Positions 1 through 12,060 of a DNA stretch of 64,000 bases are shown piece after piece. Made by a program: the position numbers and the translations under genes. A model generated the notes under the pieces. The model did not search any database, had not been told where the DNA came from, and saw only the letters and a list, made by a program, of their open reading frames with translations. This DNA is from Theristus sp. LFF4_11 (Eukaryota > Nematoda > Chromadorea > Monhysterida > Xyalidae), in NCBI GenBank assembly GCA_030248135.1, contig JASANC010001093.1, forward strand, positions 81,052-145,051. Reading direction: 5' to 3'. The stretch's first letter is position 1. Every line of letters starts with the position of its first letter.

Positions 1-760
1 AACAAAAATCTAAATTTTTTATGTGAATAAAAAAATGCCGATTAAAAAAATTCAAAATTTTTTTCTCTAATATGCTCTGAAAACCTTAATTTTGGCACAA
101 TTTTTTCAAAAGTTCAACAAAAATTTTCTTTGATATTACCTCGTAAAACCGTCAGTAGTCAACTTTGGACCGTTTTACCAACTGATTTTAGGCTTCGACA
201 ACTTCGGCGATGAAGTTTTTGAGCGTTCCACAGCTTGGCTTACCATTTCCGATGCAGATAAGGTGACAATTCGTCTTGCAATCTGATTTCTGAGCGTCCG
301 AGCTGCTCCGTTTGCAAGCGCCACGTTGTCTTGTTGCTGTTTCGTGTCCTGTCGTCGCGCCATCATCGGAATTGATCGAATTTCAACCCGGTATGTGTGT
401 TTTCACTTGAGCTGGGGATAATTAGTGACGTTTTGGGGGTCAAAACACAAGAAGAGGCATGGTAACGGTTTGGAAAAGGGGTAAATGAGGTCACCCAAAC
501 AAAATCTGAAAAGTTTTCGGGAGTCATTCAGGAGGCGCTTGCACATCAAATGTGGTTCTTCGAACTCCCTGGTTGATTTAGCACACCTTTAATTTCTGAA
601 TTTTTTTCAATTAAAAAAATGACGATTTTTGTTTTTTTTCAACAACCCTAGGTGGGGTCTCGACTGCCTGAGGACTCGACTCGAGACAAAAGAAGATTTT
701 CAGATATCTAGATATTTCCATAAGAAAGTACAGTTTTAATTTTTAATAGGAATTTTTTGT
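1..760. repeat. dispersed repeat B, copy 1
   Basis: This A/T-rich stretch is matched almost base for base by 6,110-6,780. Both copies share the tracts 'tctaatatgctctgaaaacc', 'acctcgtaaaacc' and 'gtttgcaagcgc', and both end in a homopolymer-rich segment near a G-rich block. A 63-codon antisense frame at 175-366 is just repeat sequence. I see no transposase or reverse transcriptase, so the class is unknown; the element is probably non-autonomous. Confidence 0.7.
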
Positions 761-1009
761 TGGTATATTAATTGGTTGTTTAAAACTTTAATAACAAATT
801 AAACAAAAAAGGCTCAGAAGAAATATAGCTCTGCTCGGCGACAAGGAAAGTTGAGCATGGAAGATTTCGATTTGGGCTTCTAAGAAAAACATAATTACTA
901 ATCAAAAAATAAAAAAACTTTTTTGAAAAAAAGAATTGAAAACTCGTGTGCGAGAATAACATAACCAGTTGTGTGCGACAAAGACAATGACAACGCTTTA
1001 AAATTTCGT

Positions 1010-1270
1010 GGGCTGCAATCGTCCCGGGCCGCAATCGTCCTGGGCCGCAATCGTCCTGGGCCGCAATCGTCCCGGGCCGCAATCGTCCTGGGCCGCAATC
1101 GTCCTGGGCCGCAATCGTCCTGGGCCGCAATCGTCCCAGGCCGCAATCCTTCAGGCCGCAATCGTCCAGGCCGCAATCCTTCAGGCCGCAATCGTCCTAG
1201 GCCGCAATCCTTCAGGCCGCAATCCTTCAGGCCGCAATGCTTCGGCCGCAATGCTTCGGCCGCTATCTAA
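1010..1270. repeat. 16-bp minisatellite
   Basis: About sixteen tandem copies of a unit close to GGGCCGCAATCGTCCT, with variant units (AATCCTTCAGGCC, AATGCTTCGGCC) at the right-hand end. Arginine/proline-rich frames on both strands here are by-products of the repeat. The array lies downstream of the last visible exon of the LGN/Pins gene. Confidence 0.9.
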
Positions 1271-1835
1271 TGGGCCGCAATCGAACGCACGCCATTGGAA
1301 TCAAACCAAATAATAAACAACAAAATCGAAAAGCTCATACCACCAATGGTACAATGTCACTTTTAATATCTACATATATTCGAACGCAATCAATGTTCAA
1401 ACGTTTTGCGGAAAACCAAAAAAAATGACAGAACTCAGCGGCGTTGGCATTCGCACAGACGTTTTTGGGCAAGCAGTCTACTCCGCTGGTTTGGTGTTGG
1501 GGCGAACCGTTCACGGACAGTGATGGCCCAGTGCACCACGCCACGAACGGGGCAACTTCTCAGAACCACCCAGTACTGAGGGCATCAGTGATCTGAGCCC
1601 TATCTAAATTTGGGTGGGTGGCTTTCGGTCGCTATTCTCTCCGAAAAGCAGCAAATCCGACAGTTTTTCCTTCGACATCCAGCATGTTACAATGGACGGC
1701 TACACTGGCGGCGCGTCATCATCAGTGGGGATCGAAGCGTTGGTTTTTTTATTTAAAGCCGAGAGACTTTCTACCGAGCCACGTGGGCGACAACTGAGAA
1801 AACAACGACCAGCACAAGACCAAAGGCAATGTTAC

Positions 1836-4506
1836 CGTCTGAATAGCGTCCAATGAGCATGAACGTGTTGCCAAGCGAGTAGCACATTTGACCCTCGGTT
1901 GCAAGCTCACTCAGTTCACGCGCGATCTCCAACGCTAATCTGAAACAACAAAAGCGAATTTTAGAATGCTCAAGCGAGAGTGAACACCAAACGTTGTGTA
2001 AACGTTGTAAAATGGAAACGAAAAACAAAAAAACGGAAAAAGCGATAGGAACTCGCTTGTAATAGTCGATGGCTGCATCGAATTCACCAAGGAAAATGTG
2101 CGCGTTGCCGAGGTTGGTGTAGGCACGGCGCATCGCCGCTTTGTCGCCAAACTCTTTCGCCAAATCAAGCCGCTGAAAAGTTTCGCATTCGCACTGTAGT
2201 TATGCAGTCTTCGACTCCTCTTATGTTTTGCACAGTAAACGTGAAACACAGTTCTGTTCTGCTAAGCACAACATCAAATTCAGGCACTCATTTCAACTGA
2301 ACACTGATACGTTCAAAAGTGCTCGGCCGAGAGAATATGCGACAACAGATTGTTGGAGTAAATCGCATTAACGAAAAGTTCAGCGAGTACCAACCAATTT
2401 ATGGAAGTGCACGGCTCGATCGAACTGCGCCAGGAGATAGAGCGTGTTGCCGAGGTTGCCCAGGATGCGGCCCATCGCCGCACGGTCGCCCAGGCCGTCA
2501 ACGACGATGCGGTTCTGTCTGTAGACGGGAAGAAGATCGCGAATGTTTCGTATTAATAAACCAATTTGTCAGCGAAATTCCACGATTGATTTCATTTGTT
2601 TGCTCTTTGCAGTGGTGTCAGCTGACTCGGTCTGAATCAATCTAATCAACACGTTCGAATTGAATCTTGAGCGAAAACGAATCAAACGAACGCTCCATGA
2701 ACCTAACGGATCGCTACAGTCATAGTGTTTTTGTGTGTGTTCCCCCCCTCCCTCCAGTCATAGTGTTTTTGTGTGTGTTCCCCCCCTCCCTCCAGTCATA
2801 GTGTTTTTGTGTGTGTTCCCCCCCCCTCCAGTCATAGTGTTTTTGTGTGTGTTACCCCCCCCCCCCTCCAGTCATAGTGTTTTTGTGTGTGTTACCCCCC
2901 CTCCAGTCATAGTGTTTTTGTGTGTGTTACCCCCCCTCCAGTCATAGTGTTTTTGTGCGTGTCCCCCCCCCCCCGCAACGTACTCGTAGTAGTGCACGGC
3001 TGTCAGCAACGCGTCCTTCACTTGCCACGGATAGTCGATCGGCGGCGCTGCAATGCGGCAGCGTTCGGCGTCGTTGCTGTTGGCGTCTTGCACCGCCTGC
3101 AAGTGCACCGGCTGCGTCTCGACGTCGCACACGCGATGCACGCTGCTCAGCTGCTTGCCTTTGGCGTGGTACACGTTCGCCAGGTTGTACAGCGCGCGAC
3201 TCTCCAGAACCTTGAACCGACGAAAAACTCGCTGATAAACGTCTATTGTCTGGTATCCACGTTTTTGGTTAGGCGACTCAGACGTCGAAGAAAGAAATTA
3301 TTTTACTGCTAGACGCGCCAATTCACCATTGCCAAAGCGACCCTCTGTCACATCTCATGTACTCCAGTAACCTCAAACCAAAGCAAATCTGACGCGCTGA
3401 TGATTCGCCATAGTTTATGCTGTGTGTTGAATGTTTTATACTTGAGGTCGCCTCACAAATTTTCAAAAGCTGACACAGCATAACCAATTGACAATTGTCA
3501 ACTTCTTGCCTTTCATTGACCCAATTGAACACCAAACGCAGTTGTGTTCACTGTTCAAATTCCAGTTACAACATCAGACAGTTTACTTTGTCGCCCATGG
3601 ACTGCGCAATGGACAGATGCCGCTGGCAGCATATGATTGCCTCATCGAACATTCCGAGCACTTTCAGCGTGTTGCCGAGATTACCACTCGCTTTCGCTTC
3701 GCCTGATTGGTCGCCAATCGCTCTGAAACAGAGTGGAAATGAAGAGCAGAAAATGAAAGGAAAAGACTGATCAACATTTCTACGCTCATTTGAATCAAGT
3801 TTCTGACAAGAACAGAGCTTGAAAACGTTTTGTTATAATCGCGCTGCAAAAACTGATCGAACGGACCGCGCCAACGTGAGGTCGTGTCTGTGATATTCGA
3901 GCGCTTTCGTATAATTGCCGACGTAAAAGTACGCGTTGCCCAGTTGAGAGTAGACCGCTGACAGAATACGAAGATCGTCGGTGCCGGCGGCAAGGGCTGC
4001 CTCCAAATACCGGATTCCTGAAGAAAGCTTGCAGTTGTAATGGAGTGCACTTTGCGGCCGGCAACATACAAAACCAATCTCACTCTCTCACAGTCCACAA
4101 CACAACACAAGCTAAAAAAATCGCGTTCTAAAGTGATCTGATCTCGTTTGAATCTGTAACTTTCTTTCGTAACCATCATAACCGAGGACCATTTTCAACC
4201 TCCTTCTGTATTTTGAGAAAAAAATTGGTCGGTTTAAAAACAACAACGCATAATACTGTAACTTCATACACTTTTTTCAGCACAAAACAGCAGTTTGCAA
4301 GCGCATTAAACCGGCACACAATTTTCGAAGACGCTCGTTTCGTCACCTTGTTCGTTATCGTGCGTTCTGCATCTGCGTTCGCCTTCGAGAGCCAGTTCAA
4401 GGCATCTGTTCGATGAAACGCCGTTTTGTTGTGCATCAGATAAAGTTGAAGTAGAAACAGTGCTGTTGCTAAAGCCAACACCGCTGTTTGCAGTTGCTGA
4501 GGACAT
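1836..4506 (-). CDS. GPSM2: GPSM2/LGN-Pins-like TPR scaffold, N-terminal half
   Basis: Seven minus-strand exons: 4347-4506 (ATG), 3867-4017, 3587-3722, 2980-3210, 2395-2514, 2057-2172 and 1836-1939. All phases agree; the intron after 2057 needs a GC donor (GCGAGT), the others are GT-AG. The protein opens with about 30 Ser/Thr-rich residues, then CLELALEGER, then TPR motifs such as AVYSQLGNAYFYVGNY, ASGNLGNTLKVLG, GRILGNLGNTLYLL and AKEFGDKAAMRRAYTNLGN. These are diagnostic of LGN/Pins. In that family the TPRs bind NuMA/Inscuteable and C-terminal GoLoco motifs bind G-alpha-i, orienting the mitotic spindle at the cell cortex. Only about six TPRs are visible. The last repeats and GoLoco motifs were not found between 1836 and 1, so the gene continues off the left edge or is truncated. 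Exon 4 carries a lineage-specific insert after HAKGK. Confidence 0.9.
2717..2975. repeat. 38-bp minisatellite starting at a splice donor
   Basis: About seven tandem units, each 'cagtcatagtgtttttgtgt' followed by a C-tract. The array fills the intron of the LGN/Pins gene between exons 4 and 5. Read on the minus strand, it begins with a G-run four bases after the donor (GTTGCG followed by G). C-tract length varies between units. Confidence 0.9.
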
Positions 4507-4639
4507 TTTCTCAGTTCTCTTCGTTATCTAAAGATGAATTTGTAGACGTCATTCAAAATTTACATATCATGCAACATGCACGCCGCCCGGACCAGACTAA
4601 AGATGTAAGCTTCAAAAAAAAAAATTTCTTTATTTTTTT

Positions 4640-4990
4640 AGTAAAAAAATGAGCTTTTTTATTTTATTTTTAATTTTTCGAAATTTTTTTCGTTTTTGAT
4701 GCCCGTTTTTGGTATTCTGGATCGATTTATCGACTTTTTTTGAGCCTTGGTGAGACATGATCGACTCGTGTCGTCAGTCGTCGTCAGTTCCATCACACCG
4801 GTGAGTTGCTTGTTTGTTATTTGAAGGAAATTGAGAGACAAAACACGAGGCACGATGTCGTCGGTGGAAAAATGGGACCGCCGAAGCCAAATCTGAAATT
4901 TTCACCCTCCTCCCATATGAGTGGGGCCGGGGGTCATATGGTAAGTCGGTTGGTTCTCAGACAGTGATATTCGGACCAGTACCGTGGGCC
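4640..4990 (+). repeat. dispersed repeat A, partial copy
   Basis: Shares blocks with the copies at 9,010-9,720 and 34,800-35,520, including 'attctggatcgatttatcga', 'gatgtcgtcggtgg' and 'ttttcaccctcctcccatat'. It ends beside a G/C-tract module array, as other copies do. No coding capacity is evident. Confidence 0.7.
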
Positions 4991-6055
4991 CAAAACAATT
5001 TTCGAAGGGGGTATGGTGCCGGGGGGGGGGGGGGCAGCCGCCCAAAAAGCGAGGGGGGGGGGTCCAACCTATGGTAACGTGGGACCATAGTTGTTCTAGG
5101 GGGGGGCCTGGGGGGGGGCCGGCCCCCCCCCCAGAAAAAATTTCGAATCTATCTCTATCAAACAGGTTTTTACGGCCCAGCTATTATATTATCTATCTAA
5201 AAAAATTTCTCAGCCAGCTATCTGTCTGAAAATTTTTGTCTTCGAAGACATAAAATAAGTCAATTTTTCACCAAAATTGACTACTTTTGCCCATAATTCT
5301 TTAAAATTTCGCTAATTTTAGGTAAAATACGCGTTTATATTTGATTTTTAGTGTATTTTTAGCATTATTTTGCTGTTTTTATAGCTTTTTAGCGTTTTAG
5401 CTATCTATCTATCAAATTTCAAAATTTTGACCGGCCCCCCCCAAAGTCACATGGCCCCCCCGCGGCCCCCCCCAAAATTTTCCAGCTATCTATCTATCTG
5501 GAAAATTTGCTCCAGCTATCTATATCGGCCCCCCCAACCCCTCGGCTCTGGAACAACTATGCGTGGGACCCCCCCCCATGGATGGGGGTCCCATCAGTAC
5601 CGAAGGCGAAAGCAAATTTTCGAGAGGGGGGTGTCGTAGGCAGTACCGTGGGGGGGGGGGGGGGGGGGGGGGTACACCCCCCCCTGAGCACCCTTTCCCT
5701 TGGGGTGGGGGGGGGGGTGGGGGGGGCACCGTGCCACCCCCCCCCTAAAACCGGGCACCCCCCCCATCGTACCCCCCCCCCCTCGAAAATTTGGCCGACA
5801 CCCCCACCCCCCCCCCCCCATGAAATTTTGTCTGGCGGACACCCACACCCCCCCCCCCCCCCCAAAAATTTGGACCCCCCCCCACAGAAAATTTTGAAAA
5901 AATGCACCCCCCCCCCCATGGGACCCCCCTGGGGGGGTCCCACGTTACCATAGGTTGGACCCCCCCCCCCCCTCACTTTTTGGTCGGCACCCCCCCCACG
6001 GTACCATACCCCCCCCCCCTCGAAAATTTTTTTGGGCCCACGGTACTGGTCGTAG
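4980..6055. repeat. G/C-tract module array 1
   Basis: Short conserved modules of 12-30 bases (for example 'cccaaaacaattttcgaag', 'tggtaacgtggga', 'ccaaattttcgag' or its complement) are separated by runs of 6-20 G or C. The same modules, in varying order, recur elsewhere in the window. Glycine/proline-rich frames on both strands are composition artefacts. Positions 5,130-5,530 are a related stretch rich in CTAT repeats, duplicated at 18,130-18,540. The G runs could form quadruplexes. Confidence 0.75.
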
Positions 6056-6109
6056 GGTTGTTAAACAAAAATGAAAATTTTTTTTTTAAAAAAAAAAGTG
6101 ATTAAAAAA

Positions 6110-6780
6110 AAAACAAAAATGCCGATTTTTTTTTTTTTAAATCGAAAAATTTTCCTCTAATATGCTCTGAAAACCTCAATTTTGGCAAAATTTTTCGAAA
6201 GTTCAACAAAAATTTTCTTTGATTATACCTCGTAAAACCTTTAGCAGTCGATTTTGGGCCGTTTTACCGACTGATTTTAGGCTACGACAACATCTGCGAT
6301 GAAGTTTTTGAGCGTCCCAAAGCTTGGCCTACCATTTCCGATGCAGATAAGGTGACGATTCGCCTCGCAGAGCGTCCGATTGTGCTCGCTGCTCCGTTTG
6401 CAAGCGCTACGTTGTCTGGTTGCTTGCTGCTTCGTGTCGTGTCGTCGCAACACCATCAGAAGAATTGATCGAATTTCAAGGCGGTATGTTTGTCTTCACT
6501 TTAGCATTAGTTTAGCTGGGGACAATTAGTGACGTTTTTGGAGGTCAAAACACAAGAAGAGGCATGGTGACGGTTTGGAAAAGGGGTAATTGAGGTCACC
6601 AAAACAAAATCTGCAAAGTTCCGTCATATGGGAGTCATTCGGGAGGCGCTTGCATATCATATGTGGTTCTTCGGACTCCCTGATTGATTTAGCCCAACTT
6701 TGATTTTTTAAATTTTTTTTTTTAAAAAAATAAAAAAAAAAAAAAAAAAAAACAATTTTTTTTTTTTTTTTCAAACCCAG
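6110..6780. repeat. dispersed repeat B, copy 2
   Basis: Second copy of the element at 1-760, in the same orientation, differing by small substitutions and indels. It ends in long A and T runs followed by a G-tract module array. I see no gene in it. Confidence 0.7.
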
Positions 6781-7800
6781 GGGGTGGGCGGGGGGGGGGG
6801 GGGGGGCCGGAGTGGGGAGGGGGGGGGGGGGTGTCAGTCATGGTACAGTGACACCCAGTACCGTGGGCCCAAAACAATTTTCGAAGGGGGGGGGGTATGG
6901 TGCCGTGGGGGGGTGCCGACCAAAAAGTGAGGGGGGGTCCAACCTATGGTAACGTGGGACCCCCCCCATGGAAGTCCCATGGGGGGGTGCATTTTTTCAA
7001 AATTTTCTGTGGGGGGGGGGGTCCACCCCCCACCCCCCCATGATAATTTTTCGCTTAAATTTTGAAGGAAAAACGCTAAATTTTGCTGCAAAATCGTTGA
7101 AATTACAATGAAGATGGTCAAGTTATCATATATTCAGCTTATATTATGGACTTTATAGACAAAAAATCATGATTTTCGGAAAAAATTTTAGGGTGTGCAC
7201 AAAATTTGGGGGGGGGGGGGGTGTCCGCCAGACAAAATTTCATGGGGGGGGTGGGGGGGGTGTCGGCCAAATTTTCGAGGGGGGGGGGGGTACGTTGGGG
7301 GGGTGCCCGGTTTTAGGGGGGGGGGGTGGAACGGTTCCCCCACCCACCCCCCCCACCCGACGGTCTCGGGTGCTCTGGGGGGGGGTGTAAGCCCCCCCCG
7401 CGCCCCCGCCCACGGTACTGGTGACACCCCCCCCCCCCAGGCGTGGGCCATGGGGGGGGGGGGGGCACTATTGTATAAAATTTTCTGGGGGGGTGCACAC
7501 TCCCCACCCCACCCATGAGATTTTTTCTCTCAAATTTTGAAGGAAAAACGCTAAATTTTGCTGCAAAATCTTTGAAATTACAATGAAGAATGTCAAGTTA
7601 TCATATATTTAGCTTATATTATGGACTTTAAAGACAAAAAATCATGATTTTTGAGCAAAAATTCATGATTTTTGGGTGGTCCGAGAAAATTTTTGGGGGG
7701 TGTCACTGTTACTTAGGTCCATCTAGGGGGGGGGTGGTGGGGGGGGGTGTCTAGCAAATTTCGAGGGGGGGGTGTGGATGGTCCAGTGTCAGGTTTTGGG
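6780..7800. repeat. G/C-tract module arrays 2 and 3
   Basis: Two module blocks (6,780-7,040 and 7,195-7,510) and a shorter one at 7,690-7,800. Between them lie copies of a roughly 155-bp spacer containing 'tatattatggactttatagac', trimmed here to its core 'ttatggacttta'. Spacer copies are at 7,040-7,195, 7,515-7,670, 9,745-9,905 and 18,690-18,850. The recurrence of spacer plus modules suggests one larger composite repeat. Frames within it are Gly/Pro-rich and not credible. Confidence 0.7.
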
Positions 7801-8809
7801 GGTTTGCCTACTTTATTCAAAAAGCGCAAATTATTTTACGCTCCACAAAAAACTTTGTTTGTTTTTACTCGTTTTAAAAATGTCCGCAAACTGTTGAAAG
7901 AACGACACAGCGACGGGACGGAACAATGAAAAAACACAACTGCTCCGTTCATGATCAATCGGTACAAAAACGCTGAATTGCTTTCAGTGAGAAATAGACA
8001 GTTTCATTAAAAACAGTGAAATAGATTAGTCAAGAGGTACTCGACGACGTTTTCAACTTTAATTCCTCAGGTCGCACAACTGTGAATTGATGCTTAATAG
8101 GCCGTTGTGTTTTTGATCATCACACAGACAAAAACTACAAACTGTTTTTAACCGGAAAAACAAAACGGTTTGGGTTGGGTCTGGACATGGAAAGGGGTAG
8201 ACAGGGACAGCATAACGAGGAGTAAGTAGAAATAATTTGAAAACATTAATAATCAACTAGATTTGTTTGATTCTTCATTCTCTAATTGATTTGGTACAAC
8301 TTTGGTTTTCCAAATTTTTTCAAAAAAATTTTAAAAAAATGATGATTGTTGTTTTTTTACAACGACAACACGACGGCCGACGGCACCAACGTCGGCTCAC
8401 GGCTGCATCAAACAGATCGCATGAATTTACTTTCACCCAAATATTCATCTTCTCCACTTTCCATCTTCATCTTCAAATTCTCAGTCTTCAAATTTAGTCT
8501 ATTGATTAGTATTCAGTTCAGTTGTTGTTTGTGTGTGAGACGTGACGTGAGTCGTCTCTGAAAATCACACAAGGAAGTGAGGAACTAACTGCAAAAAATA
8601 AGTAAAAAGCAGTCAATTTTATTATGCACTGAAGTTTCAATAACTCCTGGTCTTAAAACTTAAGATAGTTTGATTCATGTTTTAATCAATTGAAAACCGG
8701 AGCGTGTGTGAAAGTGGGTGCAGAGCGTGTATAGCGCGCGATTGGATCATGAGCATGAGCATGCGGATGCGAGGTGCGCGTGCTTTTGAATAAAGAAGCA
8801 TTACGGGTT
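7801..8809. other. unassigned spacer
   Basis: About 1 kb of A/T-rich sequence without a convincing exon, tandem repeat or terminal repeat. Short open frames of 60-76 codons show no recognisable motif or splice context. Confidence 0.4.
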
Positions 8810-9005
8810 TTGGGGGGTGGGTGTCGCGTGACCCCCCCACCCCCCCCCCCACGCGGAGGTCTCGGGTGCTCTGGGGGGGGGGTTTACCCCCCCCCCCCAC
8901 CCCCCCTCGTCTTCGGTACTGGGTCCCATGGGGGGTGCATTTTTTCAAAATTTTCTGTGGGGGGGGGGTCCACCCCCCCCCCCCCCCCAGAAAATGTAAG
9001 GGTCA
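8810..9005. repeat. G/C-tract module array 4
   Basis: A short array of the same module type, with C and G runs separating 'ggtctcgggtgctctg'-like and 'ttttttcaaaattttctgtg'-like modules. It adjoins the repeat A copy that begins near 9,010. Confidence 0.7.
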
Positions 9006-9009
9006 AAAA

Positions 9010-9720
9010 AAATTTTTTTTAATTTTTTTATAAAAAAAGTAAAAAAAAATGAGCATTTTTTATTTTATTTTTTTTATTAAAAATTTTTGAAATTTTTTCT
9101 TTAATGTGCCCTGAAAATGCCGTTTTTGGCATAATTTTTCGAAAGTTCAACAAAAATTTTCTTTGACTTTACCTTGTCACTTAGTCTTCAATGCTGTAGG
9201 TGGTATTCTGGATTGATTTATCGACTGTTTTCAGCCTTGGTGAGTGATGATCGACTCGCGCATTGAAGTACTTGAGCGTCGCAAGTTCAACAAATTCCGA
9301 TGTCGCTAAGGTGAGATAGAAGCAGAGAACTCACATTTACGCATCGTTTTTCAGGATCTCGAAAGGTGGAAATTGCACTGTCTGCCACTGCAAGCGTAAC
9401 TTCGTTGGTTGCTCGTTGCTGTTTCGCCTCGTGTCGTCAGCATGATCACACCGGTTTGTTGTGGAACTTGTTTCCATGTTATTTGAGGTGAATTGAGAGG
9501 CAAAACACGAGACGTGATGTCGTCGGTGGGAAAATGGGGTCGCCGAAACCAAGTCTGAAATTTTCACCCTCCTCCCATATGAGTGGGGGTCATATGGTAA
9601 GTCGGTGGCTCCTCAGATAGTGATATTCGGACTCCCTGAAAAATTCTGAACAACTTTCATTTAAAAAAAAATTAAAAAAAAAAATTTTTTAAAGAAAAAA
9701 TAGAATTTTTTTTCTTGACA
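9010..9720 (+). repeat. dispersed repeat A, copy 1
   Basis: Near-identical to 34,800-35,520 in inverted orientation. An almost identical 76-codon frame (minus 9,337-9,567; plus 34,954-35,184) reflects repeat identity and shows no domain. No transposase is visible. Confidence 0.8.
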
Positions 9721-10155
9721 TCTCTACCCCCACCCCCCCCCATGATAATTTTTCGCTTAAATTTTGAAGGAAAAACGCTAAATTTTGCTGCAAAATCGTT
9801 GAAATTACAATGAAGATGGTCAAGTTATCATATATTCAGCTTATATTATGGACTTTATAGACAAAAAATCATGATTTTCGAAAAAAATTTTAGGGTGTAC
9901 GAAAAATTTTAGGGTGTACGAAAAATTTTGGGTGGGGGGGGTTCCGCCAGACAAAATTTCATGGGGGGTGTGGGGACTGGGGGGGGTGTCGGCCAAATTT
10001 TCGAGGGGGGGTCCGATGCAGTACCGTGGGCGAGGGGGGGGGGTGGGGAGGGGTACACCCCCCCCCAGAGCACCAGAGACCGTCGGGGGGGGGGGGGGGG
10101 GGGGGGGCCCCGGGGCCCCCCCCCCACAACCCCCCCCCCCCGGACCCCCCCCCTC
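9720..10155. repeat. G/C-tract module array 5
   Basis: Contains the 155-bp spacer (9,745-9,905) and modules separated by G runs up to about 25 bases. It ends about 50 bases before the first Helitron. Confidence 0.7.
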
Positions 10156-10208
10156 TTTTTCTGACAACTGTATGAACAGCATGAAATTCAGAGACCCAAA
10201 AAACAATA

Positions 10209-12005
10209 TCTACTATACTAAAAAAATACTTTGTCTGTCCGTCTGTCTGTCTGTCCGTCCAACTTTTTGCTATTTAAGGCAGCGAAATCAAAATGTTGCT
10301 ATCACTTTTTAACAATTTTTCTATGCAAATTATTTTCTCTCTTTCGGTTTTCAACAACGAGTCATCATGATTCATTCAGTTCTTTCCTCAACGTTACGTC
10401 GCAATGGTCAGTTCGGTTGGTAGTTGTGATGTAAAAAGATGAGATTATAATGTGCGGGAACGAATTGCTCCAAAAAGCCGCCACCATGTCACAGAATGGG
10501 CGGCACATCCGATTATGATCGACAGCAGAAATTGGAAAAACGGGTCTCCGAATAAAACGAATTTGCGACTTTGAAAAACCAACAATAACGAAATCGGCGG
10601 GGGGGTACAATTCCGGCCCGCTAATTCCGGCCTGAAGATATCCGGCCCGCTCATTCCGGCCCGAAGAATTCCGGCCCGAAGAATTCCGGCCCGGAGAATT
10701 CCGGCCCGGAGAATTTTCGCCAGCACGAACAATATTAAACCACACGAAGTGATTTTGGTAATGAAATAATAAAATAAAAATATCGATGTTCACATGTTAC
10801 AGTGTATTTTCAATGATGTTCGTCCTGTTTGCTTTTTTGGAAAATGAAACCTTTTGGAAAAAAGAAACTACAACTAAATTTTTAAATTTTTTATCATGAA
10901 CAGGATTTGTGACCCTTTTACTTTATCAAAAAGGCTTGGCTTAGGATTAGGAACCTACAACAAGTCACTGCAAGCAAGTTCTAAACAAAAATAAAAAATC
11001 ACAAGAATTTATTTACCAAAAATCACTTCGTGTGGTTTAATATTGTTCTTGCTGGCGAAAATTCTCCGGGCCGGAATTCTCCGGGCCGGAATTCTTCGGG
11101 CCGGAATTCTTCGGGCCGGAATGAGCGGGCCGGAATTCTACGGGCCGGAATTTCGCGGGCCGGAATAGTACACGAGCCCGAAATCGGCTATTAATCTGAA
11201 CCAAATACACGGGTAACGTTGCTGCGGAACGTTGGATCAAAGCAAATTGAAACAGGTCATGAAGATCGATTGTGAGAGCACAAAACAAACAGCAGTTTTT
11301 ACAAGATTTTAACCAAAATTCTGTGATTTTCAAAAAGCAAAATTGGTGAACACAAATTTTCAACTTTGAAACAGCAGAAACTGAAATCATATTGTTTAAA
11401 ACATTTTTGGCAAAAGCGGGATTACTATAAAAAACAAATGGGATTGTGCAAATAAACGGGTATCGATTCCGGCCAGTTCTGTAAAAGATAAACAAGCCTC
11501 TTTGTGTCAGACTTAGCGACTCTGAAAAATGAAATTGTCAAACAAGCAAGTCACGTTTGAACAATTTCATTCAACCAGAAAAAATCCAACTGGAACGACT
11601 TGCCTTTAACCGAGTTTTTAAAACTTAACTAACCGAAAACAAACGGGAGCAGCTAATTCAATTAGTTTAGAAAAAAACTTTCTCAGCGATTGCAAATCAC
11701 GATAACAGGGTTATAAAAGAATCATTTTTGACATAGAATTGACACCGAATCGAAAAGCATAAAAACAAACACGTTTGAAAAGCACTTTCAAAAATCGAGC
11801 GGGTTCTCGAGCTAAAAATGAAAGCGGAACGCTTGCCCCAAACAATAAACGGTATCAACGCATGAAAGAAGGCCTTGGTTAAAAAATCAACACGTTTCCC
11901 GTTCCAGGAAAACAGAAGCAAATGTCGATTAATCCGCGGGTGCACCTTGCTGTTAACAAAATCGCAAACTTTTTACCCGGGCCGTAGGCACGGGTCAACT
12001 GCTAG
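10209..12005 (+). mobile_element. non-autonomous Helitron H1
   Basis: The 5' end is TCTACTATACTAAAA, preceded by A, followed by a CTGT microsatellite. The 3' end is the imperfect hairpin CCCGGGCCGTAGGCACGGGT, then CTAG at 12002-12005. These are canonical Helitron termini: 5' TC, 3' hairpin plus CTRR, A|T target. No Rep/helicase frame is present. The next Helitron starts at the very next base. An internal block contains 'ttccggcccg' repeats (near 10,610-10,710 and 11,060-11,165) in opposite orientations. Confidence 0.9.
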
Positions 12006-12029
12006 TCTACTATACTAAAATAATACTTT

Positions 12030-12060
<31 letters not shown>

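Noticed and set aside
1010..1270. Possible CRISPR-like array
   Set aside because: The 16-bp units are directly adjacent without unique spacers, in an animal genome; it is a minisatellite.
1335..1544. Next exon of the LGN/Pins gene
   Set aside because: None of the three minus-strand frames resembles a TPR or GoLoco motif.
5507..5976. Long Gly/Pro-rich open frames on both strands
   Set aside because: They arise from G and C runs that code for Gly or Pro in any frame; overlapping frames on both strands are equally open and show no domain or splice context.
9337..9567. 76-codon frame repeated at 34,954-35,184
   Set aside because: The two frames are nearly identical only because repeat A is duplicated; no domain and no start or splice context.
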